Assembly: GCA_014238195.1 (NCBI GenBank)
Contig: JABABO010000363.1
Coordinates: 1-12,154, forward strand
Source: Kordiimonadaceae bacterium
GTDB taxonomy: Bacteria > Pseudomonadota > Alphaproteobacteria > Sphingomonadales > Kordiimonadaceae
Reading direction: 5' to 3'
DNA: 12,154 nucleotides
Shown piece by piece: positions 1 through 7,175 of the stretch. The position numbers were made by a program, and so were the translations under genes. The notes beneath the pieces were generated by a model. It was not told where the DNA came from. It did no database searches and saw only the letters and a list, made by a program, of their open reading frames with translations. Position 1 is the first letter of the stretch. Each line of letters opens with the position of its first letter.

Positions 1-341
1 CGCAGGTCTGACAACTCTTCGGGGGCCGCCTAACATTTAGCAGCCGCGTTAGATGCAAGCATTTCTTCTGCGACAGCACGGTGACGCGGGGCATTCGCAT
101 ATTGGCTAACAGCGTCACCTGTCCAATCAAGGCCAAGCCACTCTAATCCTTTGAGAATAGCAGCAATCGCTTCATCTGTTGATCGCTTACGGTCAGTATC
201 TTCGATGCGTAACAAAAATGTACCGCCAAAATGTTTGGCAAATAACCAATTATAAAGGGCCGTCCGCGCACCGCCAATGTGCAAGAAGCCAGTTGGGGAG
301 GGCGCAAAACGTGTTATAACATTGGGCATGTCTTTTGTCAT
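1..341 (-). CDS. gltX: Glutamyl-tRNA synthetase, N-terminal part, interrupted by an in-frame amber stop; runs off the window edge
   Basis: GltX charges tRNA-Glu (or both tRNA-Glu and tRNA-Gln) with glutamate in the cytoplasm. The first 103 codons give a clear class I GluRS start: RFAPSPTGFLHIGGARTALY (residues 11-30) contains the HIGH-type ATP site, followed by LLRIEDTDRKRST (43-55) and WLGLDW (68-73) of the Rossmann fold. Translation stops at TAG (30-32), but the same frame behind it reads AAPEELSDLR up to the edge. This matches the family pattern in which KC-Tyr-(C/A)-x-PEEL continues, so the TAG replaces a codon that is normally Tyr. The ATG at 339-341 is taken as start; the ATG four codons later (MPNVITRF) is equally plausible. 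The KMSKS motif and anticodon-binding domain lie outside the window. Identity is certain. Whether this is a pseudogene, a second non-essential gltX copy, a suppressed codon or a sequencing error cannot be decided here. Confidence 0.88.
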
Positions 342-563
342 GCTCAGGAGCCTATTCCTTATATAGTGTACACAGATAACTCGTGATTTATTTCAGATTT
401 ATCATGCCTCTTGAATGCTGAAAAGCTTGTAGCATAAGTATTCTAGAATAACAATTCTGCATGTCTAAAGAATCATATAAAACTTGATGGTACGGTGTGT
501 CTGGTATAGTGCTGAACACTTTAAAATAGAAAATATGAGCACATTATAGCCAACAACAGAAAT
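342..563. promoter_or_regulatory. Divergent gltX/comEC intergenic region
   Basis: This stretch lies between two divergently transcribed genes and must hold both start regions; I see no ORF or RNA gene in it. Facing gltX there is a TATATA (360-365) preceded by the palindrome GTGTACAC (366-373), without a convincing -35. Facing comEC there is TTGATG (484-489) and TATAGT (505-510), but the 15-base spacer is short. A perfect 12-base palindrome sits at 439-450. Neither gene has a strong Shine-Dalgarno sequence. All promoter calls here are inference from motif resemblance. Confidence 0.4.
439..450. repeat. Perfect 12-bp palindrome TATTCTAGAATA
   Basis: The sequence reads identically on both strands over 12 bases and lies near the middle of the gltX/comEC divergent region, a usual place for a dimeric regulator to bind. 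It is short and AT-rich, so chance occurrence is quite possible. No known operator is recognised. Confidence 0.3.
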
Positions 564-2759
564 ATGACTGTTCTAAGAAATAAATTAGTGAATAATAAGC
601 ATATTCAGGTCTTTTGGTATGGCCACGCACTTCATGACGAATGGCGCATCATGACGTGTTTGTTTTTCTATGCCTGTGGGGTGATGCTTATTTTATATAA
701 CGCTATCATCCTGCCCTATGCAGTGATTCTCCTCCCACTTGCTTGCTGTGCATTTGCTTTTATTAAAGTACGGGCTGCCACCTTGCGGTGGATGATTAGT
801 TTTGCGGCTTTATTTATGCTTGGGTGTTTGTCGATGACGGCGCATTTAAAGAGCCATATGGGGGCATTAGAAGAAATAGAAACGGGCTTTCAAAATCTAT
901 CTGCGACGGTTCTGCAACTGGAAGATCGGGGAACGAAAGGACATCGATTAATATTACATCATATTAATATTGAAAACCATCCAGTACTAAGCCCATCCGT
1001 AAAGGTAAGATTATTAGTACGCACCCAAATAAATCACGATATTAAAGCGGGCGACCGTATTTCGTTAAGCGCGATTCTTGAAAAACCAAGCGGGGTATTA
1101 GTACCGAACGGATACGATTTTGGGCGCAAAGCGTTTTTTGAAGGATTGTCTGCAACAGGATATACTGTTAGCTCAGTCACACTTTTAAACAAAGGTAAGA
1201 CGTCAAAATTTGAATACTTTATCAATGACCTGCGTGAGACAATTGCCAACAGGCTAAAAACACATATGCAAGGGGATGCAGGGGCTTTGGCATCCGCGCT
1301 ATTCGTTGGTGTTCGCGGCGGTCTTTCAGCAACAGCCGAAACCGCACTACGTGATGCAGGGCTTGCCCATGTGCTTGCCATTTCTGGCTTGCATATGGGA
1401 CTGGTCACAGGAATTGCTTTTCTGGTACTTGAATATATGTTTGCGGCAATTCCTGCTGTTGGATTGCGCATATTACCTAAGAAAATAGCGGCCATAACAG
1501 CGTTTTTCTTTGCATCCACCTATTTGGTCTTATCGGGTATGGGGATCGCAACAATCCGTGCTTACATTATGGTGTCTATTGCACTGCTGGCTATCGTTTT
1601 GGACCGTAAACTGATGTCTATTCGGTCTGTCACCATTGCAGCCTTTATTCTATTGATACTGTCGCCCGAATCGGTCCTAAGCGTAAGTTTTCAAATGTCA
1701 TTTGCCACTGCAACAGGCCTGATTGTTATTTATAACATGATTGAAAAAATCAGAAATAAACGTCAAGACCAAGAAGCAGAAATTGAACGTTTACTTATCG
1801 GCAAAACTGATGCCCCCACTGTAAAGTACAACAGATTTGTAGCGTTTTTTGCTGGGTCCTTGTTAACAACATTTATCTCTCAGATTGCTATTGCGCCAAT
1901 TGCTATCTACCATTTTGGCACACTCAGTGTTTTTGGCTCGCTCTCTAATATTTTTGTGATGCCAATTGTAAGCATGATCGTCATGCCCCTTGGCATATTA
2001 GCGTTAGTCATTATGCCATTTGGTTTAGATGTTGTTTTGTACCCCGTCTTGAGTTGGTCCCTTAAGCAAATCATTGAAATAGCCCTGTATTTTCAGTCAG
2101 TTCCCTTTGCGGCCATATCCTTTGGCAGCTTGCCTGACAGTAGCTTTTTCCTAGTGATGATCATTACAATTGTGCTGATGCTATACCGCAGTAAAATAAC
2201 TTTTGCACTTGCTATATTTGCCAGCTTTCTAACCCTTCAGACGATAGGCGATTATAAACCGTATGATCTTATCATTTCCAAAAGTGGGCAAAGTTATGCC
2301 TTTTTGCATAATGGAGTTTTTAATCTTGCAGGTGGACGCTCACAGTCCTTCAAAACAGAATCGTGGCAACGCTATTTTGGTGCTTATGGCACACAACAGC
2401 AGATTAAAAAGCGCATGGCTTGTGACAAAATCGGCTGCGTGAGTGAGCCCATAGGGCTTTACAAGATTAATTTGATCAAGTCAGCAACGGATATTAAGCG
2501 TGACTGCACGCCGAACAGTCTGGTGATTATCCCGAATTATTTGCGGCGTTATTGCAAAAATGCAGCCCTGCTTATAACCGCCGAGGAGCTTAACACTAAA
2601 GGTCCTCTCGCTGTGCGATTCCCAATAGAAGATAGCAAAACTGAAAGATCAGTAACTGACAGTTCATCAAAGCTGCACTATCAACTTGTCAATGAACGTA
2701 TATTACAAACACCTTGGCATACGTTTTATAATGGCGGCACAGGTAATAATCGGCAGTAA
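564..2759 (+). CDS. comEC: ComEC/Rec2 family DNA uptake channel protein
   Basis: This is a polytopic inner-membrane protein (731 aa) of the family that moves single-stranded DNA across the cytoplasmic membrane during transformation. After a hydrophilic start come membrane segments near residues 30-90, then a soluble beta-rich region (about 100-210, DUF4131-like). The competence domain begins with ALASALFVGVRGGLS (241-255) and carries the signature HVLAISGLHMG (269-279). Many hydrophobic segments follow between 270 and 560. The C-terminus (about 565-731) includes DLIISKSGQSYAFL, CDKIGC (620-625) and a terminal TPWH. This is the short tail common in alphaproteobacterial ComEC, not the metallo-beta-lactamase domain found in Bacillus ComEC. 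The ATG at 564 is kept because the residues before the first helix resemble the HALHDEWR-type lead-in of relatives; the ribosome binding site is weak. The gene stops 12 bases before the end of convergent lexA. No other competence gene is visible, so an active transformation system is not shown. Confidence 0.9.
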   Translation: MTVLRNKLVNNKHIQVFWYGHALHDEWRIMTCLFFYACGVMLILYNAIILPYAVILLPLACCAFAFIKVRAATLRWMISFAALFMLGCLSMTAHLKSHMGALEEIETGFQNLSATVLQLEDRGTKGHRLILHHINIENHPVLSPSVKVRLLVRTQINHDIKAGDRISLSAILEKPSGVLVPNGYDFGRKAFFEGLSATGYTVSSVTLLNKGKTSKFEYFINDLRETIANRLKTHMQGDAGALASALFVGVRGGLSATAETALRDAGLAHVLAISGLHMGLVTGIAFLVLEYMFAAIPAVGLRILPKKIAAITAFFFASTYLVLSGMGIATIRAYIMVSIALLAIVLDRKLMSIRSVTIAAFILLILSPESVLSVSFQMSFATATGLIVIYNMIEKIRNKRQDQEAEIERLLIGKTDAPTVKYNRFVAFFAGSLLTTFISQIAIAPIAIYHFGTLSVFGSLSNIFVMPIVSMIVMPLGILALVIMPFGLDVVLYPVLSWSLKQIIEIALYFQSVPFAAISFGSLPDSSFFLVMIITIVLMLYRSKITFALAIFASFLTLQTIGDYKPYDLIISKSGQSYAFLHNGVFNLAGGRSQSFKTESWQRYFGAYGTQQQIKKRMACDKIGCVSEPIGLYKINLIKSATDIKRDCTPNSLVIIPNYLRRYCKNAALLITAEELNTKGPLAVRFPIEDSKTERSVTDSSSKLHYQLVNERILQTPWHTFYNGGTGNNRQ

Positions 2760-2771
2760 TTCACCAAAATT

Positions 2772-3572
2772 TTAATGATAATTCCGCATTAATCCAACAA
2801 GACGGCCTTGCACTTCTACTTGGTCTGCTTTGTATATTTGTGTTTCATGGTCCCGGTTGGCAGGAATAAGGGCAATATGGTCGGCTTTGCGCTGTAGTGT
2901 TTTTAAAGTCGCTTCCTCGCGGTCAACTAATGCCACCACAACCTCACCATCGCGTGCGGTATTGGTGCTTTCAATCACCACAGTATCACCGTCTAGGATA
3001 CCCAGTTCAATCATGCTATCACCTGATATTTCAAGTGCGTAGCAAGTACCACTGCTTACCATACCCGCAGGAACAGCAATATGGGTATCAATATTTTCAA
3101 GGGCTTCAATGGGCGTTCCAGCGGCGATTTTGCCATGCATGGGTAATTCAACCATATCTTCATTAACAGGGGCTGGTTGCTCATCAGTTTGCGGCTGCGC
3201 ACCAAAAGCGCCTGCTAATACATTAGAAGCCATATTGGCAACAGACGATGCAGCCCCAGTTGCTGTTTTCAAGGCTTGCATAGGATTATTCGCTGCCATA
3301 GTAGCCCCTGCAGCCAGCGTTTGAGGATTCATGGCTTGGCTGACAGCTTGGCTGATAGCGTCTGGCAGCTTCAAAATTTCTAAAGCACGAGCGCGATTCG
3401 GCATACGGTGAATAAAACCGCGTTCTTCCAGCGCATTAATAAGGCGATGCACACCAGATTTAGATTTAAGACCCATTGCATCTTTCATCTCATCAAAGGA
3501 AGGTGAAACACCAGAAGCGGAGACACGTTCTTGGATAAACATCAATAGTTTTTTTTGTTTTGCTGTAAGCAT
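2772..3572 (-). CDS. lexA: LexA, SOS-response repressor and self-cleaving protease, with a long linker
   Basis: LexA binds SOS boxes as a dimer and is inactivated by RecA-stimulated self-cleavage after DNA damage. The N-terminal winged helix-turn-helix spans about residues 1-67 (MLTAKQKKLLMFI, then GVSPSFDEMKDAMGLKSKSGVHR with some wobble, then ALEERGFIHR). The C-terminal S24 peptidase domain has the scissile Ala151-Gly152 in KIAAGTPIEA, the nucleophile Ser186 in GDSMIE and the general base Lys224 in ATLKTL. All catalytic residues are present. At 266 aa it is clearly longer than E. coli LexA (202 aa). The excess sits in residues 68-138, an Ala/Asn/Met/Gln-rich low-complexity linker between the two domains. 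The ATG at 3570-3572 is preceded by a good AGGGG Shine-Dalgarno. A promoter with an SOS box lies directly upstream, which indicates autoregulation. The 3' end converges on comEC with a 12-base gap. Confidence 0.96.
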   Translation of the reverse strand: MLTAKQKKLLMFIQERVSASGVSPSFDEMKDAMGLKSKSGVHRLINALEERGFIHRMPNRARALEILKLPDAISQAVSQAMNPQTLAAGATMAANNPMQALKTATGAASSVANMASNVLAGAFGAQPQTDEQPAPVNEDMVELPMHGKIAAGTPIEALENIDTHIAVPAGMVSSGTCYALEISGDSMIELGILDGDTVVIESTNTARDGEVVVALVDREEATLKTLQRKADHIALIPANRDHETQIYKADQVEVQGRLVGLMRNYH

Positions 3573-3592
3573 AAAAGGCCCCTATTAAATTT

Positions 3593-3607
3593 GTTTCTAT
3601 TATGTTC
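3593..3607. promoter_or_regulatory. SOS box (LexA operator), GTTT-N7-GTTC
   Basis: The plus strand shows GTTT (3593-3596), seven bases, then GTTC (3604-3607). The known alphaproteobacterial LexA site is the direct repeat GTTC-N7-GTTC, so this has one mismatch and exact spacing. It begins directly downstream of the proposed lexA -10 element, overlapping the expected transcription start, and lies about 20 bases from the lexA ATG. That position fits autorepression. Confidence 0.75.
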
Positions 3608-3637
3608 TGCATATCAGCATATTCATATACTTGTCAA
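3608..3637 (-). promoter_or_regulatory. lexA promoter (-35 TTGACA, -10 TATGCA)
   Basis: On the minus strand a perfect TTGACA (3637 to 3632) is followed after 18 bases by TATGCA (3613 to 3608), a weaker -10. The SOS box starts at the next base. Position and -35 quality support a sigma-70-type promoter for lexA; the exact -10 is inferred. Confidence 0.6.
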
Positions 3638-3687
3638 GACATAAGGGGAACAAAATAATATTTTAACTTACATGTGCTCGGATAGGG

Positions 3688-4878
3688 CTAAAATGGGAGA
3701 AATTGAACCATTTCACCAGCTTTAACAGGGCTGGCATTTGCAGGACGCACAACAAGTCCATCACACTGTGACAGCACACTTAAAAGGCTACTGTCCTGCG
3801 AACCTGCAACATCAACATGTCTTTCCCCAGGATTGCCAATCAAACGTGCACGCATCAAATGATATCGTGGGCCATTTTCAGGCAAATCTGTCGCAGATGG
3901 TAAAGGCACACCTACTGGCAATGGGGCAGGGCGGCCCATCATTTTGTCAATCAAGGGACCTGCAAACATCATCGCACAAACAAAGGCGGATACAGGGTTT
4001 CCTGGCAGGCCGAGCACCTGAGTTTTACCAATCTTTCCATATATTAATGGTTTGCCAGGGCGCATGGCAACTTTCCAAAAATCAAGGAGCATACCAGACT
4101 GTTTTAAACAATCCTGCATCATGTCACGGTCGCCGACAGATGCCCCACCGATTGTGATTAATATGTCAAAATTAGATGCAGATTTTAAGTAGTTCACGAG
4201 CTCCGCACGATCGTCTTTTGTAGTGCCTAAAATTGTAACATTGGCCTGCAAGCCTTTAAAATAACTTGATAAAAGCGGGATATTGCTGTTAACAGTATGG
4301 TGCGCTTCAAATGTTTTTTGATCGGGGTTAACCAATTCATCGCCACAGGCAAGTATCGCAACTTTTGCTGCGCGGTGCACCATAACATGACCGTATCCTG
4401 CTGCGGCAGCTAAACCAATTGACTTGGGTGTAAAATATGTCCCCGCTTCTAAAACGCATTGCTTTGCCGTAAAGTCTATACCCGCCTCACGGATATGACG
4501 CATAGGATTTGGATTTTCCTGCACAATAATATTGTTCGCATCAATCGTCACATTTTCTTGAATTATAATCTGGTCAGCACCTTCTGGAACAATAGCACCA
4601 GTGTAAATGCGCATAGCGGAACCTGATGTTAATACTTCAGGCGAAGCACCTGCTGCACTCACACCGTGAAGCGGAAATTTTTGCACTTCCCCCGTTAATA
4701 ATTTACTATCAACTGCATATCCATCCATCGCCGATAATGGCTTTGCGGGTTGGCTTAATCGCGCATTCAACGGACCAGCCAGAACAAATCCAGATGCTGT
4801 ATCCACTGCACGCTTTTCAGTGCTTAATACGGGTGTTTTACCGACGATACGATCAAAAGCTTGTTCGACAGAAAGCAT
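3688..4878 (-). CDS. moeA: Molybdopterin molybdenumtransferase MoeA
   Basis: MoeA inserts molybdate into adenylylated molybdopterin in the last common step of molybdenum cofactor synthesis, in the cytoplasm. The 396 aa product is close to the usual length of about 400. Visible motifs are SAMDGYAV (49-56); RIYTGAIVPEGAD (90-102), with the Thr expected in the active site; ACGDELV (177-183), with the conserved acidic pair; TIGGASVGDRD (242-252), the MPT-binding loop; and VLGLPGNPVSAF (288-299). The ATG (4876-4878) overlaps the moaC stop by one base (TAATG), so translation is probably coupled. The gene ends in TAG at a normal family C-terminus (VQFLPF), so amber works as a stop here. It is the last gene of the trpG-moeA transcript. 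No clear hairpin-plus-T-run terminator is seen in the 115 bases before lexA. Confidence 0.96.
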   Translation of the reverse strand: MLSVEQAFDRIVGKTPVLSTEKRAVDTASGFVLAGPLNARLSQPAKPLSAMDGYAVDSKLLTGEVQKFPLHGVSAAGASPEVLTSGSAMRIYTGAIVPEGADQIIIQENVTIDANNIIVQENPNPMRHIREAGIDFTAKQCVLEAGTYFTPKSIGLAAAAGYGHVMVHRAAKVAILACGDELVNPDQKTFEAHHTVNSNIPLLSSYFKGLQANVTILGTTKDDRAELVNYLKSASNFDILITIGGASVGDRDMMQDCLKQSGMLLDFWKVAMRPGKPLIYGKIGKTQVLGLPGNPVSAFVCAMMFAGPLIDKMMGRPAPLPVGVPLPSATDLPENGPRYHLMRARLIGNPGERHVDVAGSQDSSLLSVLSQCDGLVVRPANASPVKAGEMVQFLPF

Positions 4879-5354
4879 TATTTTTCAATCCTGTAGGTGC
4901 CAGATTTACCACCTTCTTTTAAAAGGAGTTGTACGCCATCAATGCACATTGCCTTGTCAATTGCTTTTGCCATATCATAAAGGGTCAGGGCCGCAACAGA
5001 CACGGCTGTTAGGGCTTCCATTTCAACCCCTGTTTGGCTGGTGACTTTTACTTGGGCTTCAATACGGACAGACCTGTCACCGTCAGGGGTAAGATTTAGC
5101 TTAACCCCTGAAATTGGTAAAGGATGACAAAGGGGGATCAAATCGCTGGTCTTTTTGGCAGCCATGACACCCGCGATCCGCGCGGTTGCTAACACATCAC
5201 CTTTGGGCAGATCACCAGACATAATGTGTTTTAGGGTTTCTGGCTGCATGCGAACAAAGCCTTCAGCAATAGCCACACGGGTGGTCACATTTTTTGCACT
5301 GACATCAACCATCCTTGCGGCGCCTGTTTGGTCAATATGTGATAATTTGGTCAT
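4878..5354 (-). CDS. moaC: Cyclic pyranopterin monophosphate synthase MoaC
   Basis: MoaC works with MoaA to convert GTP to cyclic pyranopterin monophosphate, the first stage of molybdenum cofactor synthesis. The 158 aa product matches the usual length (E. coli 161 aa). It shows MVDVSAKNVTTR, the AAKKTSDLIPLCHPLPI region with the catalytic Lys and His, and GVEMEALTAVSVAALTLYD followed by MAKAIDKAM with the conserved Asp and Lys. The start is set at the ATG 5352-5354 (MTKLSHIDQ), which is the usual N-terminus; the frame is open 30 codons further upstream, but only through trpC sequence. ATGA overlaps the trpC stop by four bases, indicating translational coupling. moaA is not in the window. Confidence 0.96.
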   Translation of the reverse strand: MTKLSHIDQTGAARMVDVSAKNVTTRVAIAEGFVRMQPETLKHIMSGDLPKGDVLATARIAGVMAAKKTSDLIPLCHPLPISGVKLNLTPDGDRSVRIEAQVKVTSQTGVEMEALTAVSVAALTLYDMAKAIDKAMCIDGVQLLLKEGGKSGTYRIEK

Positions 5355-6151
5355 ATTTGTAAGGCTTTCACTGCTTTCGTCACATCGTCTTGGCGCATAA
5401 ATGTTTCTCCAATTAAGAAGCAGCCCGCACCTACCGCGGAACAAGCGGCTAAATCGTCAGGTGACTTTAATCCTGATTCAGCAATAGCAATCCGCGCAGA
5501 AGGAATTTGGGGTGCCAGCAACAAGGTGTTTTCCAAGCTAATATCCATGGTTTTCAAGTTACGGTTGTTGATACCAATCATACGGCTTTTTAGTTTTAGG
5601 GCGCGTTCTAATTCATTTTCATTATGGACTTCTATCAAGGCATCCATGCCGTATGCATGGGCTGTGTCTTCTAGCTCGCTCGCCAGATTATCATCAACGG
5701 CTGCCATGATAATCAAGATGCAATCGGCCCCAAGACCACGCGCTTCAACAACTTGATAGGGGTCAATCATGAAGTCTTTGCGTAGGACAGGGATGCTAAC
5801 AGCTTCCCGCGCGGCGACTAAATACGCATCGGACCCTTGAAAATACGGGATATCGGTAAGCACAGATAGGCAGGCAGCCCCGCCGCTTTCGTATGCTTTT
5901 GCAAGTTCAGTGGGGTTAAAATCTGCGCGGATTAAACCCTTTGAAGGGCTGGCCTTTTTTATTTCACAGATAAAGCCATAACGGCCCTCACTGCGTTTGC
6001 ATTGCAGGCTGTCCGCAAAGCCACGAACAGGGCTTGCAGCTTTTGCACGGCTTTCTTGTTCTGACAGGCTAAGTGCCTTTTTCACTTGCGCAACATAATC
6101 CCGCTTGGCGGAACAAATTTCGGCAAGAATATCAGGTCGATTATTGGCCAT
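5351..6151 (-). CDS. trpC: Indole-3-glycerol phosphate synthase TrpC
   Basis: TrpC closes the indole ring, converting carboxyphenylamino-deoxyribulose phosphate to indole-3-glycerol phosphate. The 266 aa product is a single TIM barrel without a TrpF domain, as in most alphaproteobacteria. Catalytic and binding residues visible are Glu63 and Lys65 in CEIKKASPSKG, Lys125 in VLRKDFMID, Glu174 in LIEVHNENE, Asn195 in GINNRNL and Glu225 in AESG, with the phosphate-binding FLIGETFMR near the end. The ATG at 6149-6151 (MANNRPDIL) fits the family N-terminus; an ATG four codons upstream is possible. The chosen start overlaps the end of trpD by 11 bases, and the TGA stop overlaps the moaC ATG by four. 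Confidence 0.96.
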   Translation of the reverse strand: MANNRPDILAEICSAKRDYVAQVKKALSLSEQESRAKAASPVRGFADSLQCKRSEGRYGFICEIKKASPSKGLIRADFNPTELAKAYESGGAACLSVLTDIPYFQGSDAYLVAAREAVSIPVLRKDFMIDPYQVVEARGLGADCILIIMAAVDDNLASELEDTAHAYGMDALIEVHNENELERALKLKSRMIGINNRNLKTMDISLENTLLLAPQIPSARIAIAESGLKSPDDLAACSAVGAGCFLIGETFMRQDDVTKAVKALQI

Positions 6152-7175
6152 TATTCTTGCCATGTGACTGGGTAAAAGCAATCCAGCGCTCAAGTGTGGT
6201 TTTAGCAGCCCCGCTATCCACAGCGTGTTCGGCAAGACGCACACCATTTTCCAAGCTACTCGCTTTGCTGCCAACCAAAAGCGCTGCACCTGTGTTTAAA
6301 ACTGCAATATCACGGTAAGCCGATTTTTCACCGTCGAGTAACCTGCGTATAGCATCAGCGTTATAATCGCAGTCACCGCCAATTAGGGTCTCTATCGTGC
6401 TTACTGGCAGACCAACGTCTTTGGGATGGACTTCAAATTTAGAAATATGACCGTCTTTTAGTTCCGCCACATAAGTTGTACCCGTCGTCGTGATCTCATC
6501 AAGACCATCACTACCATGCACGACCCAAACATGCTGACTGCCCAAACGTTTTAAAACCTCAGCCATCGGTACAAGCCATTTTCGGTCAAAAACACCCAGT
6601 ATTTGACGCTTGGCTGACGCTGGGTTTGCAAGCGGCCCCAGCAGGTTAAAGATCGTCCGTAGTTTCATAGCAGCGCGAACAGGGCCAACATGACGCATCG
6701 CCTGATGATGGGCCGGCGCGAACATAAAGGCAAAGCCGTTTTCGCGCAAGCTTTGCTCGTTGGCTTGCAATGGTAAGTCCAGATTGGCCCCAAGGCTTGT
6801 TAGCACTTCGGACGAACCAGATTTACTGGAAACAGAACGATTGCCATGTTTGGCGACTGGTACGCCAGCCGCAGCAGCAATGATTGCTGAAACTGTTGAT
6901 ATATTATAGGTACCAATTTCATCGCCGCCTGTGCCACAAGTGTCAACTATACCATCGGGGGCGCTAAATTTTAGGGCTTTACTCCGTAATATTTGGGCAC
7001 CGCCTTCAATTTCATCGACATGTTCGCCGCGCACCCGGAGGGCCATTAAAAATGCGGCAATTTGAGCAATCTCCGCCTTCCCTGACATAATAGCATCAAA
7101 GGCTGAAACCGATTGCTGCGTTGTTAGGGCTTTACCATCAGCTAGGATTGCTAATATTGTTTGAAATTCACTCAT
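6141..7175 (-). CDS. trpD: Anthranilate phosphoribosyltransferase TrpD
   Basis: TrpD transfers the phosphoribosyl group of PRPP to anthranilate. The 344 aa product is of normal length and is not fused to TrpG, unlike the enterobacterial arrangement. The PRPP loop GTGGDEIGTYNIST is at residues 81-94, and KHGNRSVSSKSGSSEVL at 109-125. The anthranilate-site region runs MFAPAHHQAMRHVGPVR (151-167) and continues to RTIFNLLGPLANPA (173-186). It starts with ATG 7173-7175, overlapping the trpG TGA by four bases (ATGA), and its 3' end overlaps trpC. All key motifs are intact. Confidence 0.97.
   Translation of the reverse strand: MSEFQTILAILADGKALTTQQSVSAFDAIMSGKAEIAQIAAFLMALRVRGEHVDEIEGGAQILRSKALKFSAPDGIVDTCGTGGDEIGTYNISTVSAIIAAAAGVPVAKHGNRSVSSKSGSSEVLTSLGANLDLPLQANEQSLRENGFAFMFAPAHHQAMRHVGPVRAAMKLRTIFNLLGPLANPASAKRQILGVFDRKWLVPMAEVLKRLGSQHVWVVHGSDGLDEITTTGTTYVAELKDGHISKFEVHPKDVGLPVSTIETLIGGDCDYNADAIRRLLDGEKSAYRDIAVLNTGAALLVGSKASSLENGVRLAEHAVDSGAAKTTLERWIAFTQSHGKNNGQ

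Noticed and set aside
1..341. Genome-wide recoding of TAG as a sense codon
   Set aside because: moeA ends in TAG at a normal family C-terminus with no homologous continuation, and the other genes use TAA or TGA. One amber codon is better explained locally.
1034..1519. Open minus-strand frame of 161 codons inside comEC
   Set aside because: It lies fully antisense to conserved ComEC coding sequence, including the ISGLHMG region, resembles no family and has no start context; it is a shadow frame.
564..2759. ComEC missing its metallo-beta-lactamase domain as a truncation
   Set aside because: The C-terminus with CDKIGC and a final TPWH matches the short alphaproteobacterial form, so the length is normal for the group.
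2830..3324. Several plus-strand frames of 70 to 90 codons across lexA
   Set aside because: They overlap each other and are antisense to LexA with intact catalytic residues; their composition reflects the complement of Ala-rich coding sequence.
6149..6289. Upstream extension of trpC to 312 codons
   Set aside because: The added residues are trpD sequence read in another frame; family N-termini begin near MANNRPDIL.
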